48,987 nucleotides of DNA from positions 1 through 48,987 of the forward strand of contig CAYGZC010000326.1 of NCBI GenBank assembly GCA_964354225.1, in the 5' to 3' direction. Shown here piece by piece: positions 42,046-48,987 of the stretch (within the stretch, counting starts at the first letter, position 1; each line of letters opens with the position of its first letter). Position numbers and translations under genes: made by a program. The notes beneath the pieces are model-generated. The model was not told the DNA's origin. It saw only the letters and a program-made list of their open reading frames with translations, and searched no databases. This DNA comes from CAYGZC01 sp964354225. Its GTDB lineage: Bacteria > Bacteroidota > Ignavibacteria > UBA10030 > SZUA-254.

Positions 42046-44400
42046 ATGAAACGACTCCACATTGTAATTCGGGGAGCGGTACAGGGAGTCGGCTTCCGCC
42101 CATTCATATTCCGTCTCGCAACTGAACTGAAGTTAACCGGCTGGGTTCTAAATTCAACGCAAGGGGTGTTCGTTGAAGTCGAAGGTGCAAAAGAAATACT
42201 TGACATTTTTCTTTTAAGAATTGAAAAAGAAAAACCACAACATTCATTCATACAGAGTTTTGAGTTCTCATTCCTTGACCCGGTTGGTTTCAAGACATTC
42301 GAAATTCGATATAGTGATAATGTTGGTGAGATAAGTACTTTAGTCCTTCCCGATATTGCAACTTGCCCGGATTGTTTCCGAGAAGTATTCGACAAATCAA
42401 ATCGCCGTTATCTTTATCCTTTTACTAACTGCACAAACTGCGGTCCTCGATTCTCTATTATAGAAGCGCTACCATATGATAGGCAGAATACTACGATGAA
42501 ACGATTTGTAATGTGCGACGAGTGCCATCATGAGTATGAAAATCCACTTGACCGACGGTTTCATGCTCAACCGAATGCCTGTCCTAAGTGCGGTCCACAT
42601 ATAGAGTTATGGGACTCAAACGGGAAAATAATAGCTGCTCAGCATGAGGCATTGCAAAATGCTATTCGGTATATTTGTGATGGAAAAATAGCGGCGGTTA
42701 AAGGACTCGGTGGGTTCCATCTTATCGTTGATGCACGCAACGACGATGCGATTTGCCGTTTGCGAGAATTGAAACACCGTGAGGAAAAACCGTTTGCACT
42801 TATGTATCCGTCTCTTTACGCAATAAAAGATTATTGTGAAGTTTCAGAACTTGAAGAACGACTTCTTCTCTCTCCCGAATCACCGATCGTATTACTACAA
42901 CAAAAACACTCCGAATTTCGAATTCCGAATTGTAAATTACGAAATGATAAGTCGGAAATCTCCCCATCCGTCGCTCCCAACAACCCTTATCTCGGTATCA
43001 TGCTTCCATACACTCCGCTTCACCACATATTGATGCGCGAGCTTGGATTTCCTGTTGTTGCAACAAGCGGTAATCTTTCTGATGAACCAATTTGCACCGA
43101 TGAAAATGAAGCAATCAAAAGATTGCATGGTATCTCCGATATCTTTCTTGTCCACAATCGCCTAATTAAACGACACGTAGATGATTCAATTGTGAGAGTT
43201 GTATTAGGGCGAGAATTAGTGATTCGCCGAGCAAGAGGTTACGCACCTCTTCCTATCAGTCTTCAAACCACGATAGCTAAACCTATGCTAGCGGTTGGCG
43301 CACATCTTAAGAATTCTATCGCAATGACTTCTGGAAATAATGTTTTCATCAGTCAACACATTGGCGATTTAAAAACGAAAGAAGCTTTTGAAGCATTCCA
43401 GGATGTAATCGAGAGTTTTAAAATATTATACAACCACCAACCTTCTGTGATTATCTCCGATATACACCCATCCTATCTCTCGACCCAACATGCGATGAAC
43501 TCCGGAATACCTTTAATACAAATTCAACACCATTATGCTCACGTCGCTTCGTGCATGGCGGAGAATCAAATTGATGGAAGAGTTTTGGGCGTTTCGTGGG
43601 ATGGTACGGGTTACGGACTTGATGGAACGATTTGGGGTGGGGAATTTCTGCTTGTCGATGATTCAGCGTTTCACCGAGTTGCAACATTCAAACAGTTCAG
43701 ACTTCCAGGCGGAGAAAAAGCAATTAATGAGCCTCGCCGGACAGCCGTTGGGATTTTGTATGAACTATTCGGAGAGAATTTTATCACTCATGATTATTTA
43801 CCAACCATTAAATCCTTCACTACATCAGAGCTTCATAATCTGACGATGATGTTGATAAAGGAAATCAATTCATCTATAACATCGAGCGCCGGAAGACTTT
43901 TTGATGCGGTAGCTTCAATAATTGGTCTGCGACAACAAGTCTCATTCGAAGGACAAGCAGCAATGGAGTTGGAGTGGGCAATTGGAAATATACAGACGGA
44001 TGAAGCTTATCAATTTTCAATTTGCGATTTTCAATTTGAAATTGGGAAAGATAATCATAGATCTAAAGTCAAAAGTTGTAAATACATAATTGACTGGTCT
44101 CCCACATTTCTCGGCATTCTTGAAGATATAAAACGAAAAGTGAACATTGCCAACGTCTCTGTAAAATTCCATAACACTCTCGTTGAAATGATCATCGAAA
44201 TTGCAAAGATGATTGGAGAAAATCGAGTGGTGCTGTCGGGCGGCTGTTTCCAAAATAAATATTTAACAGAACGAACGATACAGCGACTGGAAAATGAAGA
44301 TTTCAAACCATATTGGCATCAACGTGTGCCACCAAATGATGGAGGGATTTCACTTGGGCAAATAGCGGCTGTGATGAGACAGAAAGAGATTTCATTGTAA
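42046..44400 (+). CDS. hypF: HypF, carbamoyltransferase for hydrogenase CN ligand synthesis
   Basis: 784 residues, about 30 more than usual. Acylphosphatase domain GAVQGVGFRPFIFRLA (about 6-21), two Zn-finger pairs (CPDC..CTNC, CDEC..CPKC, about 106-185), YrdC domain (KGLGGFHLIVDA, about 220-231, to about 390) and Kae1-like domain (HHYAHVASCMAEN, SWDGTGYGLDGTIWGGEF, LSGGCFQN). With HypE it makes the cyanide ligands of Ni-Fe from carbamoyl phosphate. Two segments (residues about 289-305 and 656-680) look like translated AT-rich mini-repeats inserted in frame, which explains the extra length. Confidence 0.93.
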   Translation: MKRLHIVIRGAVQGVGFRPFIFRLATELKLTGWVLNSTQGVFVEVEGAKEILDIFLLRIEKEKPQHSFIQSFEFSFLDPVGFKTFEIRYSDNVGEISTLVLPDIATCPDCFREVFDKSNRRYLYPFTNCTNCGPRFSIIEALPYDRQNTTMKRFVMCDECHHEYENPLDRRFHAQPNACPKCGPHIELWDSNGKIIAAQHEALQNAIRYICDGKIAAVKGLGGFHLIVDARNDDAICRLRELKHREEKPFALMYPSLYAIKDYCEVSELEERLLLSPESPIVLLQQKHSEFRIPNCKLRNDKSEISPSVAPNNPYLGIMLPYTPLHHILMRELGFPVVATSGNLSDEPICTDENEAIKRLHGISDIFLVHNRLIKRHVDDSIVRVVLGRELVIRRARGYAPLPISLQTTIAKPMLAVGAHLKNSIAMTSGNNVFISQHIGDLKTKEAFEAFQDVIESFKILYNHQPSVIISDIHPSYLSTQHAMNSGIPLIQIQHHYAHVASCMAENQIDGRVLGVSWDGTGYGLDGTIWGGEFLLVDDSAFHRVATFKQFRLPGGEKAINEPRRTAVGILYELFGENFITHDYLPTIKSFTTSELHNLTMMLIKEINSSITSSAGRLFDAVASIIGLRQQVSFEGQAAMELEWAIGNIQTDEAYQFSICDFQFEIGKDNHRSKVKSCKYIIDWSPTFLGILEDIKRKVNIANVSVKFHNTLVEMIIEIAKMIGENRVVLSGGCFQNKYLTERTIQRLENEDFKPYWHQRVPPNDGGISLGQIAAVMRQKEISL
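42910..42957 (+). repeat. In-frame AT-rich mini-repeat inside hypF (first)
   Basis: Overlapping short words (CCGAATTTCGAATTCCGAAT, then TGTAAATTACGAA) of the kind scattered in intergenic DNA of related genomes encode EFRIPNCKLRN. They fall in a variable loop of the YrdC region just before YLGIMLPYTPLHH. Confidence 0.5.
44011..44083 (+). repeat. In-frame AT-rich mini-repeat inside hypF (second)
   Basis: Near-tandem words CAATTTTCAATTTGCGATTT and TCAATTTGAAATTG, followed by ATCTAAAGTCAAAAGTT, encode FSICDFQFEI plus a basic tail. They lie in a poorly conserved stretch of the Kae1-like domain. A similar word (TTTTTCAATTTTCAATTAT) occurs in the gap near 20655. Confidence 0.5.
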
Positions 44401-44433
44401 ATGACAAAACGATTCAGTAGATTTATGCCCCTG

Positions 44434-44460
44434 TTCACCGCAGAGATGCGGAGAACACAG
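44434..44460 (+). repeat. Interspersed repeat-like sequence between hypF and hypC
   Basis: TTCACCGCAGAGATGCGGAG followed by AACACAG resembles the CCGCAGAGACGCAGAG type short repeat known from many environmental bacterial genomes. It lies in an otherwise plain 107-bp gap. Confidence 0.4.
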
Positions 44461-44507
44461 AATGCCATGCAATTTTACGAAATGATGTTATTTAGCAAGG
44501 AAAAAAT

Positions 44508-44750
44508 ATGTGTTTAGCAATTCCCGGAAAAGTAATCGAAATTAATTATACCTTGCAGCCCGTGATGGGGAAAGTAAGTTTTGGTGGAATACAAAAGGAA
44601 ATCTGTTTAGCGTGGGTACCCGAGGTTAAAGTCGGTGAATATGTTATTGTTCATGTCGGCTTTGCAATAAGCAAAGTTGATGAGAAGGAAGCGCTGGAAA
44701 CGCTGAAGATGTTTGAAGATATTGGGAACTTGGATAACAATTTAGAATAG
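44508..44750 (+). CDS. hypC: HypC, hydrogenase maturation chaperone
   Basis: 80 residues beginning MCLAIPGKVIEI, with the N-terminal Cys2 needed to hold the Fe(CN)2CO unit with HypD. GEYVIVHVGFAISKVDEKEA (about 44-63) is also typical. One copy serves two hydrogenases here. Ribosome site AAGGAAAAA. Confidence 0.94.
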   Translation: MCLAIPGKVIEINYTLQPVMGKVSFGGIQKEICLAWVPEVKVGEYVIVHVGFAISKVDEKEALETLKMFEDIGNLDNNLE

Positions 44751-44807
44751 CATAATGATTTTGCCCCATAAATATATTTTATTCTCTCTTAATATTTTCA
44801 CTCGAAT

Positions 44808-44851
44808 CTTGCAAAGTTCACAAAGAAACGTAACCTTTGCGTCCCCTGCGG
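44808..44851 (-). repeat. Interspersed repeat-like sequence between hypC and hypD
   Basis: On the minus strand it reads CCCGCAGGGGACGCAAAGG, then TTACG and TTTGTGAACTTTGCAAG, the same general repeat family as at 44434 but in the opposite orientation. Together the two flank hypC. Confidence 0.35.
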
Positions 44852-44882
44852 GAAATAAAAACTTAGCATTTAATCGAGCAGA

Positions 44883-45968
44883 ATGAAATACATCGACGAA
44901 TACAGAGACAACAAACTCGCTCAAAGATTTCTAGATCTCATAAAACACACGGTAACTCAACGATGGACAATAATGGAAATCTGTGGTGGACAAACTCATA
45001 CTATCATGAAGTATGGTATCGAAGAATTACTGCCTAAAGAAATTACCCTTCTGCATGGACCGGGCTGTCCAGTTTGTGTAACTCCAATCGAACAGATCGA
45101 CAAGGCAACGATAATTGCATCTCAACCCGATGTGATTTTCACATCGTTTGGTGATATGCTTCGAGTTCCCGGTTCCAAAAAAGACTTACTTACAGTAAAA
45201 GCTGAAGGTGGAAATGTTCGAATTGTTTATTCACCACTAGACAGCATCAAGTTAGCACAACAAAACCCCGATAAAAAAGTCGTTTTCTTTGCAGTTGGTT
45301 TCGAGACGACTGCGCCTGCAAATGCGATGGCTGTATGGCAGGCAAAACAGCTCGGATTGAAAAACTTTTCTATACTCTGTGCCCATGTGCTTGTACCGCC
45401 AGCGATTGAAGCACTTCTATCATCGCCGTTGAACTCAATCCAAGGATTTCTCGCGGCAGGTCATGTGTGTACCGTGATGGGATATGATGAATATATTCCG
45501 ATTGCGAGTAAGTACAAAGTACCGATTGTAGTTACGGGATTTGAGCCTGTTGATATTTTACAAGGCATTTATATGGCAATTCATAAATTAGAATTAGGGC
45601 ATTTCGACGTCGAGAACCAATATGCTCGCTCAGTTCGGCGAGAAGGCAACATCGCAGCAAAGAAGCTTATCACAGATGTTTTTGAAGTCTGCGATCGTAA
45701 ATGGCGAGGAATCGGTGAGATACCTCACAGCGGATTGAGATTAAAAAAAGAATTTGAGTATCTTGATTCAGAGAAATTTTTTAAGATAGACACGATAGAA
45801 CGACAAGAATCGCCTCTATGTATAGCTGGTTCGGTGCTCCAAGGTTTGAAGAAACCGAGCGAGTGTAGTGCTTTTGGTATTCAGTGTACACCCGAATATC
45901 CCTTGGGTGCACCGATGGTATCTTCCGAAGGTACTTGTGCGGCGTATTACCATTATAGAAGAAAATGA
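44883..45968 (+). CDS. hypD: HypD, FeS scaffold for Fe(CN)2CO assembly
   Basis: 361 residues: MEICGGQTHTIMKYG (about 31-45), HGPGCPVCVTP (about 58-68), FFAVGFETTAPANA (about 139-152), ILCAHVLVPPAIEALL (about 168-183), GFLAAGHVCTVMGY, and C-terminal CSAFGIQCTPEYPLGAPMVS with the 4Fe-4S cysteines. It pairs with HypC. The start is the first ATG of the frame, 132 bp after hypC. Confidence 0.95.
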   Translation: MKYIDEYRDNKLAQRFLDLIKHTVTQRWTIMEICGGQTHTIMKYGIEELLPKEITLLHGPGCPVCVTPIEQIDKATIIASQPDVIFTSFGDMLRVPGSKKDLLTVKAEGGNVRIVYSPLDSIKLAQQNPDKKVVFFAVGFETTAPANAMAVWQAKQLGLKNFSILCAHVLVPPAIEALLSSPLNSIQGFLAAGHVCTVMGYDEYIPIASKYKVPIVVTGFEPVDILQGIYMAIHKLELGHFDVENQYARSVRREGNIAAKKLITDVFEVCDRKWRGIGEIPHSGLRLKKEFEYLDSEKFFKIDTIERQESPLCIAGSVLQGLKKPSECSAFGIQCTPEYPLGAPMVSSEGTCAAYYHYRRK

Positions 45969-45982
45969 AATAAAAATCTTTT

Positions 45983-46297
45983 ATGAAACATTTTATTAGT
46001 CAAAATAATTTCTCGAAATTAACTATCATATTTTTCCATTGTTTTGTATTATTATCCTTCAATTCAACTTCGTCGGCTCAGCTTAGTACGCTAAATGATT
46101 CGTGGCGCTGGGTACGTTTTACAACTGATGATGGTTTACCCTCAAACCGTGTGTTTAATATTATTGAAACAATGTCTGGTACTGTATGGGCTGTAACTCA
46201 ATCAGGGTTGGCATGGTTTAATGGATATTATTGGGAACCTATCGGTGAGCAAAAAGGACTTCACAGTCGAAAGCTTGATAAAATAAGGGGAACCTGA
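45983..46297 (+). pseudogene. N-terminal fragment of a beta-propeller two-component sensor
   Basis: 104 residues: a signal peptide (about 15-36), then two partial propeller blades with WVRFTTDDGLPSNRVFNIIE (about 42-61), GTVWAVTQSGLAWFNG and YYWEPIG. Full proteins of this type usually exceed 1000 residues and continue into a kinase. Here the frame stops 2 nt before the aldo/keto reductase, so it is a truncated remnant, although it could be translated as a short secreted protein. Confidence 0.65.
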
Positions 46298-46299
46298 TC

Positions 46300-47247
46300 A
46301 TGAAAAAAAGAATATTAGGGAAGAACGGGCCCTCCCTCTCAGAGATTGGTTTTGGTGCTTGGGCTATTGGTGGTCCTTGGGAATACGGTTGGGGCCTTGT
46401 CGATGATAAAAAATCTATCGAGGCGATACATCGCGCAATTGAATTAGGAATAAATTGGATAGACACCTCTGCTGTTTATGGACTCGGGCATTCGGAAGAA
46501 GTTGTTGCTCGTGCTCTTAAAGAAAAACGCAAGGATGTTTTCCTCGCAACGAAATGTGGAATGGTCTGGGATGATAGCCGGAGAGTGAAAATCCATGCTT
46601 CACCGAAAAGTATCATCAAAGAAATCGATGATAGTCTGAAGCGGCTTCAAATCGATTATATCGACTTATATCAAATCCATTGGCACGACCCAGAAACACC
46701 GGTTGAAGATTCATGGGGAACTCTTGTCCGCCTTAAGGAGGAGGGAAAGGCTCGCTACATCGGTGTTTGTAACTACGATGTACCGTTGTTAGAAAAATGT
46801 AAAGCAATTGCATCTGTACAATCGCTTCAGCCGCCGTATAGTTTATTGAGACGCCAAATCGAAAAGGATATTTTGCCCTACTGCATGAAGAATGAGATAG
46901 GTGTTGTTGCATACAGCCCAATGCAAGCCGGTTTACTTTCAGGAAAGTTTGATTTTAATAAACTTGCACCCGATGATTGGCGGCGAAACAGCAAATATTT
47001 TCAAGAGCCGTATTTGTCTAAAGCAATAAATTTTGTTGAAAAGATGCGTCCGATTGCAGAGAAGTATAAAAAAACAGTCGGTCAAATAGCCGTGGCGTGG
47101 GTTTTAAACCATCCCCAAATAACATCGGCAATTGTTGGAGCAAGAACGATTGAACAGGTGGAGGGAAATATCGGAGCGTCGGGATTTACACTTGGGGTAG
47201 AAGATATTCAACTTATAGAAAAAGAACTTCAAGCCGCGATGCCATAG
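46300..47247 (+). CDS. Aldo/keto reductase
   Basis: 315 residues: LSEIGFGAWAIGG (about 10-22), INWIDTSAVYGLGHSEE (Asp and Tyr of the catalytic tetrad, about 50-66), FLATKCGMVWDD (Lys), DLYQIHWHDP (His, about 124-133) and IVGARTIEQVEGN. It reduces aldehydes or ketones with NAD(P)H; substrate unknown. Strong ribosome site (AAGGGG). It interrupts the hyp gene series between hypD and hypE. Confidence 0.92.
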   Translation: MKKRILGKNGPSLSEIGFGAWAIGGPWEYGWGLVDDKKSIEAIHRAIELGINWIDTSAVYGLGHSEEVVARALKEKRKDVFLATKCGMVWDDSRRVKIHASPKSIIKEIDDSLKRLQIDYIDLYQIHWHDPETPVEDSWGTLVRLKEEGKARYIGVCNYDVPLLEKCKAIASVQSLQPPYSLLRRQIEKDILPYCMKNEIGVVAYSPMQAGLLSGKFDFNKLAPDDWRRNSKYFQEPYLSKAINFVEKMRPIAEKYKKTVGQIAVAWVLNHPQITSAIVGARTIEQVEGNIGASGFTLGVEDIQLIEKELQAAMP

Positions 47248-47356
47248 GTATTAGGGATGCATCGGCTTATATTGCCATTGGTTTTCAAATGAGAAAATCG
47301 ACAGCATTGACAATGATAAAAACAACTTTCACATCAACGGCGAATTAAGATTGTTT

Positions 47357-48427
47357 ATGAATATTGAAAATCAAAAAAATAAGATTCATGAAAATTATGC
47401 ATGCCCTCTTCCCATTACCAATTACGAACAGGTAACACTTGCGCATGGTGGAGGCGGCAAGTTGAGCCAGCAACTTATTCAGCAGATGTTCCTTTCGCAA
47501 TTTAAAAATGATTATCTCAATGCACAGCACGATGGCGCAATGTTCACATTGGAAGGAAAACGGTTCGCATTCAGTACAGATTCGTACGTTGTGAATCCGA
47601 TTTTCTTTCCCGGGGGAAACATCGGTGAGCTTGCAATCAATGGTACGGTAAACGATCTTGCGATGTGTGGTGCCGAGCCGTTATACCTCTCGGTAGCATT
47701 TATCATTGAGGAGGGATTATTGATGGAAGATTTGTGGAAAATAATTCTTTCAATGCAGGCGGCGGCAAAAAGTGCAGGTGTTTTGTTGATTACTGGTGAT
47801 ACAAAGGTTGTTGATAGAGGAAAGGGAGACAAAATTTTTATCAACACTTCCGGTATCGGTATAATTGAACAGGGAATCGATATTCACCCAAAGCGTGCTT
47901 CTATAGGTGATAAAATAATTCTTAGTGGATCTATTGCTGAGCATGGCGTTGCGATTATGTCGGTGCGGGAAGGTCTGGAATTTGATTCACCGATAAAAAG
48001 CGATTGTGCCGCGCTCAACAATCTTGTGAAAACGATGTTTGAGGCGAGCAAAGACATTCACGTGCTACGTGACCCGACACGTGGTGGGATTGCAAGTGCT
48101 CTAAACGAGATCGCCGGGCAGGCAAAGGTTGGAATTGCAATTCAGGAAAACGCAATTCCGTTAACCGAGCCCGTTAAAGGTGTATGCGAAATATTAGGTC
48201 TTGACCCGCTTTATATTGCAAATGAGGGGAAGTTGATTGCATTTGTCGCACCGGCTGAAGCTGACAAAGTTTTAACAAAGATGAAAACGCACCCGCTTGG
48301 AAAAGATGCGGTCATCATCGGTGAGGTGCTCGCTGAGCATCCCGGTATTGTTACTATGCAAAGCAGCATCAAGGGTACAAGGATTGTTGATATGATCTCT
48401 GGTGAGCAGCTACCGAGGATTTGCTGA
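47357..48427 (+). CDS. hypE: HypE, hydrogenase maturation dehydratase
   Basis: 356 residues from the ATG at 47357; a TTG six bases earlier is possible. VTLAHGGGGKLSQQLI (about 27-42), FSTDSYVVNPIFFPGGNIG (about 71-89), INGTVNDLAMCGAEPLYL, ITGDTKVVDRGKGD (about 150-163) and RDPTRGGIASALNEIA (about 236-251) are all family motifs. The C-terminal PRIC ends in the Cys that carries the thiocarboxamide made by HypF. Confidence 0.95.
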   Translation: MNIENQKNKIHENYACPLPITNYEQVTLAHGGGGKLSQQLIQQMFLSQFKNDYLNAQHDGAMFTLEGKRFAFSTDSYVVNPIFFPGGNIGELAINGTVNDLAMCGAEPLYLSVAFIIEEGLLMEDLWKIILSMQAAAKSAGVLLITGDTKVVDRGKGDKIFINTSGIGIIEQGIDIHPKRASIGDKIILSGSIAEHGVAIMSVREGLEFDSPIKSDCAALNNLVKTMFEASKDIHVLRDPTRGGIASALNEIAGQAKVGIAIQENAIPLTEPVKGVCEILGLDPLYIANEGKLIAFVAPAEADKVLTKMKTHPLGKDAVIIGEVLAEHPGIVTMQSSIKGTRIVDMISGEQLPRIC

Positions 48428-48856
48428 TTACAATTTTACACCGTTTTCGTTATAAACTACAATACCTTTATCAGTTCCGATCCACAAATTCTTAAATATG
48501 TAATCGTAAGAGAGTGCTTGAATTACATTGCTGGGAAGTTCAGGTGTATTTTTCGTTGTATATAATGTCCATGTTTGATCACTCAGACGAACCAATCCTT
48601 GATTCGTTCCAAACCATCGTGTTTTACCAAAAAAGTCCGTCATCACCGCATTCACAAATCCTTCAGGAAGATTTCCCTTTGTGTTCAATGGTGTATAGTG
48701 ATGTTCTTCATTTTTTTCGGGATTAAAGTTTGTTACACCGGTCATTTTTCCACACCAAATGGTGTTCGATCTGTCAACTGCAATCGACATGATTGGAGAA
48801 TCGTAACTCTCAGGAAGCTTGTGTCGAACCCATCCATTATTACTGTAATGAGACAT
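48428..48856 (-). CDS. Beta-propeller repeat protein fragment (regulator propeller type)
   Basis: 142 residues with about three propeller blades: SIAVDRSNTIWCGKMTGVTNF (about 24-44, only part of a blade), WFGTNQGLVRLSDQTWTLY (about 81-99) and LWIGTDKGIVVYNENGV (about 123-139). It ends directly against the stop of hypE on the other strand. On the minus strand an ATG at 48979 is in the same frame, starts MNKFDIIKEHI with a hydrophobic run, and is cut by a TAA 24 codons later. The present frame may therefore be the rear part of a broken secreted propeller protein. Confidence 0.55.
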   Translation of the reverse strand: MSHYSNNGWVRHKLPESYDSPIMSIAVDRSNTIWCGKMTGVTNFNPEKNEEHHYTPLNTKGNLPEGFVNAVMTDFFGKTRWFGTNQGLVRLSDQTWTLYTTKNTPELPSNVIQALSYDYIFKNLWIGTDKGIVVYNENGVKL

Positions 48857-48987
48857 CTGAAAAATTAGAGATAAAGATAGATTTACAGAAACAGATACAA
48901 AATTTTAAAAAATTAGTAATAACCCAACTGCTAAAAAGCTGTTCAAGATATGTTCTTTGATAATATCGAACTTGTTCATAGCCGGAA

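Noticed and set aside
47357..47460. HypE N-terminus as a mini-repeat insertion (CCCATTACCAATTACGA)
   Set aside because: The CPLP..NYE residues are a usual HypE opening, so the DNA likeness is not needed to explain it.
1..48987. CRISPR arrays, tRNA or rRNA genes, transposases
   Set aside because: None was seen on reading either strand; direct repeats with regular spacers, cloverleaf-like sequences and transposase-like frames are absent.

Overview
The window is dense, moderately AT-rich bacterial DNA. It probably comes from an anaerobic or facultative member of the Bacteroidota/Chlorobi/Ignavibacteria side of the tree. That placement is only an inference, from multihaem cytochromes, beta-propeller sensor fragments, group 3b and 3c-type [NiFe] hydrogenase gene sets and AT-rich mini-repeats. 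No rRNA, tRNA, CRISPR array or transposase was seen.

Left part, minus strand (1-9527). First come respiratory c/b cytochromes: a partial membrane-anchored cytochrome, a separate cytochrome b plus 19-haem cytochrome pair, and a 13-haem cytochrome c fused to cytochrome b. The fusion and the pair resemble CbcL-type quinol oxidation modules. A strong terminator separates them from a tetrahaem cytochrome that shares one open frame with a UspA domain. Upstream lie a sigma54 activator whose Fis-type HTH is in another frame, and an oxygen-independent coproporphyrinogen dehydrogenase gene (hemN) cut by one in-frame amber codon.

Middle, plus strand (9947-21491). A five-gene group 3b bidirectional [NiFe] hydrogenase operon (hydB, a cNMP-binding protein, hydG, hydD, hydA) is followed by a YbaK-type deacylase and a hydrogenase maturation protease. 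Next is an mdh-like gene with the relic 3' end of a second mdh behind it, then a Cache histidine kinase, a receiver-kinase hybrid and a lone receiver protein. Three intergenic sites share the pattern GGCATA-N4-TTGT, a variant of the sigma54 -24/-12 element.

Right part, plus strand (21066-48427). A long collinear block carries HdrC, HdrB, EtfB, EtfA, a membrane Etf:quinone oxidoreductase-like FeS protein, an HdrD-like protein and the N-terminal half of HdrA. A signalling-type cluster follows: DRTGG, RsbW-like ATPase, an [FeFe]-hydrogenase-like protein without intact H-cluster motifs, DRTGG, PHP and an ATPase. After it come NuoE, a [2Fe-2S] protein, NuoF, a HoxU/NuoG-like ferredoxin fused to the C-terminal half of HdrA, MvhD, MvhG and MvhA. 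A second maturation protease and hypA, B, F, C, D and E complete the set, with a propeller fragment and an aldo/keto reductase inserted before hypE.

The main idea is that 21-40 kb encodes a composite flavin-based electron-bifurcating machine. It would link H2 ([NiFe] group 3c), NAD(H) (NuoEF), ferredoxin, HdrBC-type chemistry and the quinone pool (Etf plus membrane FeS oxidoreductase). Its HdrA is split precisely into two genes 6.6 kb apart.
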